Assembly: GCF_964340395.1 (NCBI RefSeq) | Contig: NC_135551.1 | Span: forward strand, 10,763,879 to 10,827,878 | Source of the DNA: Glandiceps talaboti | Lineage: Eukaryota > Hemichordata > Enteropneusta > Spengelidae | Direction: 5' to 3' | Length of the DNA stretch: 64,000 bases | Part shown: one piece after another, positions 44,937 to 58,760 of the stretch | How the letters are laid out: every line of letters begins with the position of its first letter | Numbering within the stretch: the first letter of the stretch is position 1 | Translations under genes and position numbers: made by a program | The notes under the pieces: model-generated | What the model was told of the DNA's origin: nothing | The model's input: the letters and a program-made list of their open reading frames with translations, nothing else | Databases searched by the model: none

Positions 44937-46836
44937 TATAAATGACAGCATACTTGTGGATTCTCTTTCACAGTAGTGATAATGTTTTATATGCAGTGTC
45001 AGATGCTATAAATTTTAAGGAAATTTTGAACATTTTTGTTTTGTATATCAACTCCAATTTCCATTATAGTCCTAAATCCATAGTGAATCACCCAGATTTG
45101 GACTTGTCAACACAAATGTGAGTAAAGAACATTGTTATTGTTGACAACTGAATTACAGTGAGGACTAAATCCACTTGTTGACATTAACACATACGGCCTT
45201 CTCTAGCATATGCAGGTTTTGTTGACAAACTTTATGTAACATATTTAAAGAATTAGAGCAAGAACCTAGAGATCATACACACCTGACAAAAATACTGATA
45301 CATGTCATCAAAAGTACAGCTGCTGTCCCTGTAGTTTTTGATAAGGAAATAAGATTTGACAGTAAGGGTAAATAAATAATGACTTATCTCATTGGTGCAT
45401 ATCATATGTTGTCTTGTGTTGTCTATCAAGTAGATGTCTTCCTACATGTCATTCTGTTTATGGATAAGAAAATTAAATACATACCGAAATTGGTGTTACA
45501 TTAACAAATTCACATTTGATGTTTTTTTTAATAGGCTGAAATGTGTTGCTTTAATCAACCTGGACCTACAATTTGCAGTCTATCATTCCAAATTTCATAT
45601 AATAGCAAAATTTCACCGCGTTGATTAAAGGCAGCTATATTAGGAAAACACTGAAAGCTACTCTCATATTAAATCCCATGAACATATGAATAATAAATAC
45701 AAATTCACTACGCGCTTCTGGATCGATCATGAGGCTTGTACATGCAGCCTTGCTGGCTGCCAATGTACGTACACGTATGTGTTGGATGGCCATGGGCGAC
45801 AGCTAGCAGCTGTACATGTGCTGAATTTTGAGAACTATATTAACAATAGTAGTGATAAAATGAATAATTTAAATTCTCAGATGCAAGTTGAGTACAAAGT
45901 AAAGACAGTTTTATCTTAATCCGCCACAGTTTTATTGCGAACGACGGAAACATCACTTCCGGGTTTGGTTCGATCATATCTCCCAAGAATGTATCATGTC
46001 GTATGACCCCGGCCGTGTGTCGGACGTCATTCAGGCTGAGGTCAGGATGAGTACATGATGTCAGAAACAAGTCTGAACCAAAATAGTAGGCTGTTATCAT
46101 TTGAAACCATGAAAAACAGTCGTCAAACGTGATGAGGTGAAGCATGAACGTTTCGATTAGACTGTAGACCCACCAACTTACCTGAATTATATGCCGACTT
46201 CGACGGTTGCAACAGCAAAGAAAACAATTAGCCGCGTATATGCCCAGTTGAGGCAGGAAGAGTCCAGTACATTCTTCCAAGATCACGACATGTCAATCTC
46301 CAAAAAACTCAAGAATATAAAATTATTCATGTAAGAATTCGTAGAATTTCCCAAAATTCAAAAATGTGACCATTAAACCATTTTTGCTCGGTAAAATCGA
46401 TATCAAAAACGATTTTGGCCCCGTTTTTTCTAGTCAGCAAGTAGACGTATGTATCAACATGGTTATGTATTCTAATAACCTTTGACATGTACAGATACTA
46501 CTAATTTCATTGGATAAAAAAAGGGGAGGGAGCTGTTGCTAAGGATGGTTGACAAGCTATTTGCATATGATGGAAAGCTTGAAATGCGCACCAACCCGTG
46601 CATGCGCACAACTCAATTCACGCTCAAAACATACGTGCTAAACTTCTAATCAAAATCTAAAAAGACACGATTTCTCTTTATTCATCTGTGCATCAGCATG
46701 TGAAATTTGAAAATGAGAGGTCCATATTTGACGAAATTGAAACGATAAATATTTCACCTGTTTGTGAACTCCGTGCTCATTGTAAACCTATTTTAAGGCC
46801 AAGAAAAAAAATTGTTTTCTGGTGAGTTTGAATCAC

Positions 46837-48145
46837 TTAAATACCCTGCCTTGGTCTTCTTTTTTCTTGTGTTTGTGCAGCCAATGCAGAGTGCAGATCC
46901 AAGGAAAACACAAAATAAGGTTGGCACGAAACCCCTGAAAACAGAGTCTTTCTCAGCCTATATATTGTAGAGCTACAGTCTGGACATTCGTCTGCGCAGC
47001 CTGTCTGCGCATATTTATCGTGCATTAACGTTGAAATCCTACTTCGGTCTAAATATTCATAGAATTTGATGCTTTTATAGAGTTTGAATCTTTAAATACA
47101 ACATGACCAACATTATTATGAATAAGGTTCTCTGAGAAGTGGAAATTCCAGCAAATGTTCGGAAAGAATTACAACATTTTTATCGATTGATCACAGCGGA
47201 GTGCATCGTGACTTATCCAAGTGACACATTTTCGACACAAAAAAATATACGTAAAGTGAAATGTTCTTTGATGAAAAACATGTTTACACATAAACAAGCA
47301 ACAAGAAAATCACATGAGATGAAATTTATATCTGGTAAATACATGGCCCAATTGTGTTTATTATTTTTAAAACATCGCATAGAAATTATAACTCCTATCT
47401 GATCAATGATGACTAAATCTGAATTATTGAAAATAAAAATTGCCTTGAAAGTTTGACTGTCATTTGACTTTATCGGCAAAAATAAAGGCCGTGGTCAAAT
47501 TTCGTGAATTTTCATACAGTGATTAACTGTGCGGTGATTTTTAGCATGATGCATTTTGATCACATTTTACTTGCATACGGACGGAAAACGAGCCAGTAAA
47601 ACCTACAGTAGTCGAGAGTACGTTGCACTAAATTTCTAAAAACAAACAAGGTTACATGTTCAGAGATATAGTTGAATATCATTGCATGGACAGATTTTAC
47701 GTTGCAGGGCTTCATCTGTGTAGAATTTAATAACAAATCGAATGATGTATGTGACATGCTTAGCCCGTGCGTCTTTCTCTTAGCCCAGGCCGTTTTACGA
47801 CGGGTATGTTTTCTTCACGGAAGTGAAACTGAGAAATCTGAAAACGAACATCGACCAAACAAAACGGTATAATGAAAAATCTCACGTGAAACTATGTTTT
47901 TTGAAGGTACTAAACATGCGAGTAGGTCACTTAATTGTAGATTGTACAGTGACTTTGGAACATTGTACATGTAGCATTCTAAAAATAACACTGTATTGTT
48001 ATGTAGATAGCATCTCGAAGGAACACATGAAATAGCGCGCCATTTGATGTGATTCAACTCTGACCGTATGCAAATGAGATCGAATGTCCAGACTGTATGT
48101 AGAGCTACAGTCTGGACATTCGTCACGCATGCGCAGAAAATATAA
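46837..48145. repeat. Dispersed repeat cluster, copy A
   Basis: The phrases gtgcagccaatgcagagtgcag, gaaacccctgaaaacagagtc, acgttgcagggcttcat, cttagcccaggccgttt and gaatgtccagactgta recur at 55550-56300. The segment 48081-48122 is a 17-bp perfect inverted repeat with an 8-nt spacer. No coding content was recognised between 45000 and 48830. Confidence 0.7.
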
Positions 48146-48834
48146 ACACATTGTGCTACATGGTGGACTGTCAATACGGTAGATGCCATAACAAAAACAC
48201 AATTTGCTGTATCTAACGTTTACACTAGTCTCAAAAAGTTACGTGGATTATTCCAATTATGCCCGAGAGAGATAAAGCACACAATTGTATTGGTATATTG
48301 GTATTACATGCAGCACGAAAACTCCTCGAAGCCATATTATGTGACCACGTTTCACAATCTACGGTAAGAACCATTGGATGATTGGGTTGGGTACATCCTC
48401 ACCTTTTTTCAACATATATTTTCGCCGTGTTAGTATCGTTACCAACATTCAGATTATAATAAATGTATTGAAATGATATCAAACAACAGGTAAGACTAAT
48501 AATTCATGTTAAGATGTACACTGTTGTAATTTGTATGCACGTGTATACTATTATGATAATGTTTGCATGTATATGTATTTGTACAGTGACATTAAATGTT
48601 ACCTATGTACATTTGCTTAAATAAAAAGTCTTGTTCTCCAAATTTACCATCTGTTGAATAAAATTATCAATTTATTTGATTTATATAAATATAATACAGT
48701 GTATAAAATATTTACAGTATATCAAAATTATAAATATTTACATTGTACCTTGGTGTACGTAGCTGGTTTTCAAGTGAAGAGCTGTAGTATCTATGTACAA
48801 CTGATTAAAGTTACAGACACTGTATATGTTTATA

Positions 48835-48951
<117 letters not shown>

Positions 48952-48995
48952 TGGTAAAAATCACACTCTCACCATAAGTATACATTTTGTGCAAT

Positions 48996-51900
48996 TCAAT
49001 ATTTCACTATAGTTAATGAGCCATAATGCTGATTATCACTCAGTGACCCATACAAAACCATTGGCAATTCCTCAATATGAGACGTACTAACTGACAAAAC
49101 TAAAGAGCCATAGCGATTATGGTTGTCTCTTGAAGAGCTGGAATGAGAATGTGTATCTACAAAAATTATTCTATTATTTACAAACATAAATAAATATGAA
49201 CGACCATTTCGTATGTATATGAGTGCAGTGTTGTTTGTGTGTGTGAGTTGGATGAGGTAATATAGAAGGTGTGATTGGTTTGTTTGGGAAGAATTGATCT
49301 TTAGATAGACAGGGCCTACTTCTTGACCAATGTTCCTCACATGTAGCAAAGGACTTAGAAATGTAACTGCATCGTGGACACCAAAGTTGAGTTGGCCAGT
49401 ACATGTATGTGATGAATGCATTTGTGTTATGTAATCATCATGTATTGCGTTACCATTCAGTATGCAGTGTATTAACATCTGAAGAAATGCTGGACTGAGA
49501 GATTGGTCAGGAATGTGGGAAGAGGAATGCCTGATTTGTGAGATAAAGTTTGATGAGAAGAGAATGGCAATCAGTGTACATGCATTACTTCCTGTCAGTG
49601 TAGGGTTATAGTGCATGTTAGACTGGCAGAGATCCAAAGGGAGTGTCCATATATTTACATGTTTGTGAGAAGAAGCAGGAATGGTTAGTTTTGTTAGATA
49701 GATGAACTGTGTGGGCATGTGATTCTGCATGCATTGTATTCTTGTTTTCATTGACTGTGGACCTGTTTGTGGATGGTTGTCTTCTGTGTGTGATGGGTTG
49801 ATCTGTGTGTCTGGTGGGTTGACCTCTCTGTGTTGTGGGTTGTCTCCTGTGTGTGGTGAGTTGATCTCTGTGTGTGGTGGGTTGTCCCCTGTGTGTTGTG
49901 GGTTGTCTCCTGTGTGTGATGGGTTGATCTCAGTGTGTGGTGGGTTGTCCCCTGTGTGTGGTGGGTTTGTTTCTCTGTGTGGTGCTTTGTCTTTGTTTTG
50001 TGTTTCTTTATGCTGGACATGCGATTGTTGGATGTCTCTGTGAGAGTCTGTAGTGTTCATTTCCTTTTCTATGCTAGCTTCTGTAATGTTTGCGTATGTT
50101 GGCATGACTATTGGAGAGTAGTTCTTAATTTCATTTTGTAATGTGTTTGTGAATGTGTATGACTGATAGAAGTTACTGTCTGCTGTATTTGTATGTTGTT
50201 CATAGTCAGTTTTGTCAGAATCGTGGCTTATGCCATCATGAGAAACATCTTGATCCTCATTCGATTTTCCTAGTATTGTCTTATTTAATGCAGTTGCCAA
50301 TAATTCAACTTCTTGAAGAAGGAGTGGAGTACATATGAGGCAACCATTTCCGTGTATATAAGTATTGAAACAGACTTGGTGATAACAATGCCCACATGGA
50401 AGTAGTACTATCTCTGCTTTTGAGGATACTTTCGGTTGCTGACAGTTAATATAGTCACACCTGAAAGGCAGTTTGAGAAATAAATGTAATTACCATAAGT
50501 TAAAAAGTAAAGACAAATTGAATAATGCACTAAATGTATGTACAGATTCAAAGTTAAAATATTCATAACTAAACCATAGAAAGTCAAATTGAATTACAGG
50601 ATAACATTGTGCATAATTTTATGTACCATGTCAGATAAGCTGTCAAGATACAGTTCTTTATTAGCAATGTTCATTTCTCTGTTACATTGTAAAATGGCAA
50701 TTTTAAAGTTCACAATAAGTCATTAATATGTAAATTCTTACTTACTGTAAACTCTGATTTGGTTCACTGTCAGGTTGTTTGGAGAGGAAATGGTAGCCCA
50801 ATGGAAGACACCTGTTGTCGATGACATTATCAAATGTTGGTAAGTGGTATCTCGAATACACACCATTCACTGGTAACTGGAAATAACATAAAATCAAAAA
50901 TAGAGAAAAAACAGAATGACTCAAAAATACTTCAGTAGGAAATTTTTTTTAAAATGTATGTATTTAAGAGTGATAAAATATCTGATGAATTATGCATTAT
51001 CAATTCACAGGATACACAGGACAATGTTGAATTTTCACTATCCCATCACCACTATCAACATCTACAGAGATACGAAAAATTCATAATTATCCTTATTTTC
51101 AATGTTTTGCCTTGATTTGAAGCCACTTGCTGAAATAATGATACAATAAACCTGGCGGTCCTTCCTGCCAATACCCACATATTACCAATAGAATCACCCT
51201 TCTTTGTTGGGTTGTATCTCAACAACTTCTCTACTGGTGAAGGTTCCTGCAGATTGATATTTTTGGCTGCCTTTCTAATGTCATCTGCAACTGTACTATA
51301 TTTGGTGTGAGCAGCCAGTAGGCTATGGAATATCTCTATTTTCTTCTCAGTCATGATGGGTAAGTGCATTAGCCGAACATGGTGATAATCAGGGAAGCTG
51401 TTCATCTGAAACAACATGTCACTCAACCAAGACAAAGTAGCACGATTATAATGATGTCTATGAAAACATATAAAAGAAATGATAACATATCTCATGCTTT
51501 GAAAGTAAAGACCAGTATCACCAGAGCGGAAAATGACAGAATAGAGGAAGAATGCAAGAGGTACAAGGGTATCCAACAAATACAACAGAGATGTGTATTC
51601 TATGTCTTTGCAAGGGCCAAACTGGTCAAGTATGGCTTCACGAACAAGGGTCCATCCAAGGTATGCAGTTGTAATTACCAGGGACACCCTGTGTGGCTTT
51701 GGACGATTGGCCAGTTTGCCCCTGAAGACATCAGAATACAACTTCTCAAAGAAAAAATGATAGAGAATAACTGAGGTCTCAGCAAAATTAAGATAAATAT
51801 GAAATGAACCTAATTCAGGAACTAAACCAACAAGTGGTGACATGTCAGATGAACGAGCTACCAACCGCTTTAAATTCAACCATGTTGGCCAATCACCTGT

Positions 51901-54900
51901 CGCGGGCATTGTGAACTGCTTTAAATAGTCTGCTAGCTCAGGTGTGCATTCAAATATGTTATCAACTGTTGACACATAGTCTGTGTACTTTTTCAGGGTC
52001 TGTTCTTGACAATCAATAAGAAGTGACGTGTTTAGGGTGTCGTAGTCATGTTGATCACACTGTGAATATACTCTGTAAATGCAACAGGTAAACAAGTCAG
52101 TACTACCAATAATGCACCTAATTTAGCAAAAATATGGCATAATGTAATCGTCATCATCACATGATTAACCTGAGTACTATGATTGGACCCATATATTAAA
52201 TTATGTGAATCTACCATAGTTAATATATGTTATCACTAGGCTAGCATTTGGTATGTTTGTCAAGACATACCCCAGTGACATCACAACACCAAGGTGTAAT
52301 TCACATTTAGCTTTTTAAACATCCAATTAAAATTCTAATATTTTGTAAGAACTTTGAAATACATTGTACAATGGGATTCAAAGTCCTATGGAACTAAGCC
52401 TACTTCATCCTCCACCCCATTCTATAAGTCACACATTGAATGAGATGACATCTGTGTCACAACTGTTTTACAGATGACTGTTGACCAATACAGTTGATCT
52501 AACTAGTGTATGTAAGAATCATGAAGGTCTTTAAAAGATAGTGAACCTTGGCTCACTTGTAGTATGAATGTATTATACACAAATGATGCAAATACATCAC
52601 TAGAATCTCACCTTAATTCTTTGATACTTTTCATGGCTCTGCTGATGTCAATGGTGTGATAATGTTGTGGTAGGTTTTCATAAAAGGAATAGATCAACAT
52701 TGAAGCCATGAAGTGGGCAAAGTCCTCTTGTAAAATCTTGGGATTAGCACCACCTCTAACAAGCTGACCAGCAAGATCGATTTCAGAATGTGGTTTTTGT
52801 GGCCTTCTAATTGCATCAATAGGTGGCAGGTCAAACATACTAGTAGCCATATTGATGACACTTGAGGCTTTGTTAGTCCGGTCTGGTAGTCTCGGTGTCC
52901 TTATGACTGTATAATCATCGATTATTAACATTCCAAATTTTTCCTTCTGTCAATGTAAAAGATCAAAAAAATGTTTTGTTGATTATATTTCTTAAAATAG
53001 GAACAAAGATAATGCTGACTTTACTATAGCTTTTTAGGTTTTGTATGACCTCTCAAAAAGACAGCTATAAACTGGACAAGTGTGGCTCAAAAGAGGCCTC
53101 AGTCTGAAAGGCCAGCTATTGGTCTGCTTTTGTGACTACTCACTACCCCACTTGTGAATGTCCATGAGATGTGTTAAAAAATTGAACTCCCCAAGATACA
53201 TCAGTAATAAATTATGGCAAAGTGTAGAAAATACTCTAGAAAATTTGAATTTACCTCCAAGATATTTGATATTTTAGTTGCCACTATTTGGTTGTGACCA
53301 CTGGCTATCCTGTTTTTAGTTCTGCGTATTGTCCTTGGATTCAGTCCAAATCCAAAAACTGGACCTAATGCCAGTGCTGTACTTGATGTACCATGTTGTG
53401 CCATGTGCTGACCAACTACCATTGGGATTTCATTTGTAACTTGTGACCTAAACACAAGAAATATCAGAAAGTTGTTGAATATTAATCAAAAATTGTACTA
53501 ACATGACTTCTTTTTTTTAAATATAGGTAGAAAGTGTAAAGAAGATGTTGAAGTCCTACAGTTACCTGAAATAGCAAAGTGTATGCAACAATGAAGATGT
53601 GCGTTGGTGTTGTAAAACCTCCCTGGACACACTGTGTTGCTTGTCGGTAGAGATCGACTTGTGTATCATATGATAGAGTCCTGGCGCATGTTGCTCTGAA
53701 AATGACAACATACGGTTGTAGTCCATCAAAGGTGTTGGATTCTCTTGAACTTTGAGGGACTGTTGAAGTTTGCCAACAAGGCTTGGGAAATCTGCAAAAT
53801 ACCCAAAAAGAGAGAATGATACATTGACCACATCAATTTAATATACTCTGTTCATGGACATTGACTTGCTACATGAAACCTAAAAGATGAAAGATTATAC
53901 AGTTTGGCCACTAGGGGTGCTATGACAGATTTTTTCAAAATTCAAGTAGTTGCATCTTACATGTTTGAACTCGTTCTGTACCACCACCATTTCACTGTAA
54001 AACTCAGTAGTATTCTAGGCAAGATATTTTTTGTATATATTGATATGTTATTTTTACAAACTGTTCTATCTTCTTTCGCTGATAAGTAGTTAATCTGACA
54101 ATGTCTGCCATGATATAGAAAATCACAATGAAATATAAAAAAATGAAAAAAGTTTTCAATTTTGCAATTAGTATGTATAATGTTTAAATTAATGATGTAT
54201 GCATGGAGTCTGAGTATTGATATATTTCAACAGAAATTGCTACCTCGCACTGTTACATCCTCACCTTGCAAAGTTATTTCATCCGGAGAGTTTGTTTCTC
54301 CAGAGTCTCTTGGTAGATGATCATCATCGTTGTCGTCGATAGAATTAACTGTCTCCTAGAAAGATATCAAGGTAAAATTGTAATATTCAGTGTATCTTGT
54401 GAACAATTTTTGAAGGTGTGTATTGTTTTTTTAAAAATGGAGAAATATTACTTGAACGTTCTAATATGATAAATTACTTCTTAAAAATTAAATTTAACAT
54501 TTTTAATATTCAAGTTGCTAAAATAATTATTTTACTTGAATATATTACTATTTATTTATTTATTTATTTATTTATGTATTTATTTATAAATATTTATGCT
54601 GTATAGAATAAAAAATATTTAAAATTCGATAAATTTGTTCAGTTGAATCTTGACTTGTGTGCACTGTGTGACTTGTAAAATTGGATATTATTATCAGACT
54701 TACCTTTCGTTTCTGAGGAGGTACATAAAGTGGATGGTTTAGAAATGGAGATTCCAAGCTGTCTACCATCTTTCTACATTTTCTGCAAATTTGTGTACCA
54801 CCTATCTCAGTATGACAAAGCTCTTTAAAAAATGTCAACAAACGTGTAGGACATGGTTGGAGTGACCCGGAGTGTGGCCATGGTGATGGACAGACACATT

Positions 54901-55069
54901 TTGACTTTCTTCTTAATAAATCGTAGTGATGTCTACAAAGAAAAGTATTTCTCCCACCTCCAACAGCCAATGACATTGATTTACCAGCTCTAATAAATTT
55001 GTCTGGATTTTCAATGGAGCAATTAACTTTTGACCGTGTTTTCGACCGCAAACCGCAAACACGATCCAT
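48996..55069 (-). CDS. Multi-exon element-type protein with RING-like finger and peptidase-like C-terminus
   Basis: Minus-strand exons: 54704-55069 (ATG at 55069), 54244-54355 (or from 54265), 53566-53791, 53255-53447, 52612-52946, about 51058-52072, 50746-50876, 48996-50460. All joins are in phase except the one leaving the sixth exon, for which I found no good donor before its stop. Exon 1 is Cys-rich (CRHHYDLL, CVCPSP, CRKCRK). Exons 3-5 hold LLHTLCYFRSQ and IDDYTVIRTPRLPD. Exon 6 holds GDWPTWLNLKRLV and LVPELGSFHIYLNFAET, patterns I know from repetitive invertebrate proteins near DUF6589. The last exon has a RING-like CDYINC ... LPCGHCYHQVC ... CLIC, ten 7-residue repeats, then GSNACTLIAIL and FVDTHSH. 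It is probably element-derived but nearly free of damage. Confidence 0.6.
49761..49970 (-). repeat. 21-bp coding minisatellite
   Basis: Ten copies of a 7-residue unit (DNPPHTG, INPSHTE and variants) in the last exon of the RING/peptidase-like gene. The antisense frame is open too, which explains the Cys/Gly-rich plus-strand shadow. Confidence 0.9.
54545..54600. repeat. (TTTA)n microsatellite
   Basis: Short tetranucleotide array in intron 1 of the minus-strand gene. Confidence 0.9.
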
Positions 55070-55549
55070 CGCTTTCGTTTTTTTCAGTCTTTCCGCCAGG
55101 TGGCGCCAACAAATATATCAGACGATATCTGACTACCCGCGCCTATGTCATGTATACGGCGTAGTGGGACGTTAGTAGTACACTATTTCTAACTACGGTT
55201 CTGTTTTTATTTACTTATTTTTCTTGCCTAATGTGCAATATATATATATAATCTTTTATAAACGATACATATTCTTTATTAATGTAGAAAATGTACAGAT
55301 TTGTATGGAGAAAAAAACAGACAATGAAACGTCAACTGCGTCACGATCACGGCGTATGACCTATTTATTATTGTTTAGGTCAAGTTATTATATTTGCATA
55401 AGGTCAAAAGTCATATGAACATGTCACTCATCCGTTTTCTCTAAACACTTCCTAGATTTGTGGTGTTGAGTAACAAACATTCATTGGCCAAAGATTGAAA
55501 AAGACCCATACCAAACTAACAGATGCTTATGCTGTATCATTGCATCGTC

Positions 55550-56400
55550 AGATTTTATGTTGCAGGGCTTCATTTACGTGTTTCCGCGCAAGGAACACTC
55601 AGTGAGTGTACTAACGATAGCCCCTGCTGTTTTCTCTTAGCCCAGGCCGTTTCGTGAGCTTTTACTTGCAAGTTCATCAGCTGTTTGGGAAACAGCTTTT
55701 GAAGGGTAAAGTTAATTGTATGGTGAATGTTTTATAATGGCTATATTTTATTGCTATTGGAGTGCTCTGTTTTGAAGAGTATATAATGACATAGTTGATC
55801 TTGAATTTTCATTTCCATTACTTTACGCATTAGTTTGGAACAGTCAATATTTCAATCACGTCAATCGCTTTCTACTCCGTAGAATCACGTTGAAATATCG
55901 CGCCATTTGCAACTTGAGATGTGCGCATGCGTGACGAATGTCCAGACTGTCTGTAGAGCACGAGTATAAAGTTGGCGTCAGATTCAGATTTGGATCTGAG
56001 GGCATCTGACTGCCTCGGTTTTCTTTTTTTCTCGTGTTTGTGCAGCCAATGCAGAGTGCAGATTCAAGGGAAACACAAAATAAGGTTTCTCAGTCTAATA
56101 GTGTAGAGCACTAGTATAAAGTTGGCGTCATATTCAGATTCGGATCTGATGCCATCTGACTGCCTCTGTCTTCTTTTTTCTCATGTTTGTGCAGCCAATG
56201 CAGAATGCAGATCCAAGGGAAACACAAAATAGGGTTGGCATGAAACCCCTGAAAACAGAGTCTTTCTCAGTAGTGTAGAGCACAAGTATAAAGTTGGCAT
56301 CAGATTCGGATCTGAGGCCATCTGACGCTCAATATAACATTCATAAGATAACGCCACCTGAATCTGAATCTGAATCTGATGCCAACTTTGTACTCGTTCG
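55550..56400. repeat. Dispersed repeat cluster, copy B, with tandem units
   Basis: Shares blocks with 46837-48145. From 55953 three tandem units (about 150, 170 and 118 bp) each begin gtagagcac.agtataaagttggc. The far end (56360-56395) carries the inverted form of that start, so the array is bounded by an imperfect inverted repeat. It lies just upstream of the minus-strand RING/peptidase-like gene. Confidence 0.75.
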
Positions 56401-57110
56401 ATCGATTAATTACTCAAATTGGTCATTAATATTCATCAGATTATTATCAAAACCTAATCAGTTCTAGCCATTACCCTACGGAACATGTCTATGAAATTTC
56501 GTTCGAAAGGATGATGCCATTTTTTCGGAAATGGTGATACACACACACACACGCACAGACACATAGACTTCATCGGTATATTATCACCATCCTTACGGAA
56601 GGTAAAAATGGGGGAATGAAAGTGGTATAATGTAATTTCTCCTTGTAACAAAATTTGGCACAAAATTGACAATGACTTTGTGTGATAGCAAATTTTGATA
56701 TATTATTACTCATGTTATACATACCCTCCTCAGTGTCTTTGATCTCTCTTCTTCAAGCAATGTTTTCAACTTGAGTGTCTTGATGGACAATTTTCAATAG
56801 ACTGCTTAAATTTGAATACATTTGTACCCTAGCCAGTACCAATACTGCCATCAGTCTTTCTCATCCCCAGTACTTCCCCAGAGTGCTCCATCACTTCCAA
56901 CATATTGCTGTTTGTCATACTGTCTGTGGAGTTCCACTCAAAGTGCACCAACTTCTGATTGCTGTGTCTGTAGTTTTGCCTTTCTTGAAGTAGAAATTAT
57001 TATTCTGTTTGAATGTCTTGCCCTTCAGATATCTTCAAGTACTTTGTTTTTCTGTTTTATTTGTATTGGCTCATTTTCTAACCTTGTAATTTCTTGTTTA
57101 GTTTGGTCTC

Positions 57111-57305
57111 TTTGGAATTAAATAATTTGTTCTTGTACCTTCATTTCAAAATTGGGTTTCTCTATTTCATCCAAACACTTATGCGTCACTTCATCCTTGT
57201 CTTACTTCACTTTGGAATTAAATAATTGTTCTTGTACCTTCATTTCAAAATTGAGTTTCTCTATTTCATCCAAACACTTATGCGTCACTTCATCGTTGTC
57301 TATCA
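57111..57305. repeat. 100-bp tandem duplication
   Basis: Two copies start at 57111 and 57211 (tttggaattaaataat ...) and differ by a few bases. Confidence 0.9.
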
Positions 57306-57494
57306 CTATTTCTCATTGTTTTTATGGTATTGGTGTAGGTGTTGAGATTTGAAAGTGACTATGATGCATACTGTATCAGCTGATATTTTATGTCTTTCAA
57401 CAGAGTACTAGTATCTTCACAGTATTGTTTGTTCAAGTCAACCCAAAACCTGAAGTGACACTGGCCTGTCTCTCATTCTCTGCCTCCATGTCAC

Positions 57495-57844
57495 TTATAC
57501 ATGTATAACACTATCATACTTCTCTTTCAAAAACTTGTATTCACAATTGATATGTTGGAGGAAAGTCCACAAATGTTCAATGGAATTTTTCTCATCAGGA
57601 TCTGTTTTACCATCAGGCAAGAAGAACTCGTAAGGTAGACTGAGTTTAACACCCTTTGGTTGCAAGCAGACTTGCAATTGATCGAGTGCACTCTGAACAT
57701 CTGCATGCAGGGCTATCTGGGAAACGCAGACACACAGGACATTACCAACTGAAGTTGCAACATATGACGACAATACGTACAGTGGCATTTAGTCCGACTG
57801 AAATGTACACTTACCTGTACAGGGCACATGTTCCATCCGTCCAT
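57495..57844 (-). CDS. Small two-exon hypothetical protein
   Basis: Exon 57815-57844 (MDGWNMCPVQ, donor gtaagt) joins in phase 0 to 57495-57716 (acceptor cccag), giving 83 residues ending at TAA. The second exon has LDQLQVCLQPKG and PYEFFLPDGKTDPDEKNS. I recognise no family. The splice signals are good, but the length leaves open that upstream exons exist or that this is a remnant. Confidence 0.35.
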
Positions 57845-58096
57845 TACACCATACTCCTAAAATATTGCTCCCAATATTCGAACGATTCATATAAACTGGT
57901 ATCAATTCAAACAGATCACACTCATTTACAATGGTACTCGGCTTGCATGCACACACAACACCATCTCCACCAACACTGAAACGTACGTGTGACGACGGGC
58001 ACCGACCCGAAAAGAAAGAAAAAATGTTACTTTGTAACTCATACCTGTAGTCTGACCTTGTTTTGGAAGGTTGTTGACCTATACCTAAACTCGTAT

Positions 58097-58666
58097 TATT
58101 TTTTGCGTTTAAATTTCTGGAATTCTCTTCACTACATCATTTTTTAATTTCTTCTGCTGTGACCACTGTAAATTAACGTTTTTCTGCTTTCTTCGTGTTT
58201 ATAGTTACTCAGCTAGTAGTTGCATCGCTGGGCTACTAGTGTGTGTCATCGATCTAGTTCATACAAGTCAACACATAGTTATATATTTGATACAGTTTAA
58301 CGAAAGATATATACATGGTGTCTTGTTTTTTTTTGGTAAATGCGAAAATGGAATATGTATAGATATATAATCTTATGTTTGTTTTTATCTATTTATTTAC
58401 TGTACCAAAAATAACGCTTTTGTTTGTCATCAAAGAAAGCAAACATTGAAACATATTTTACCCAATCGAGTACAACTGGATACTTATTTTCTTTAAACTG
58501 TTTCAACACAGTTTTTATTTCATTTGTGGTTTAGGAGAATCTGATATGTTCAGAAAATTGCACATTTTTTAACTGTGTGTTTATAATGTGAAGTCTGTAT
58601 ATGACGTCCTGATTTAAAAATTAACCTACTTTTAGATGAATTAAAACGTTGTTATATTTAAAAAAA

Positions 58667-58760
<94 letters not shown>

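Noticed and set aside
49729-50043. Plus-strand Cys/Gly/Val-rich frame
   Set aside because: It is antisense to the 7-residue coding minisatellite.
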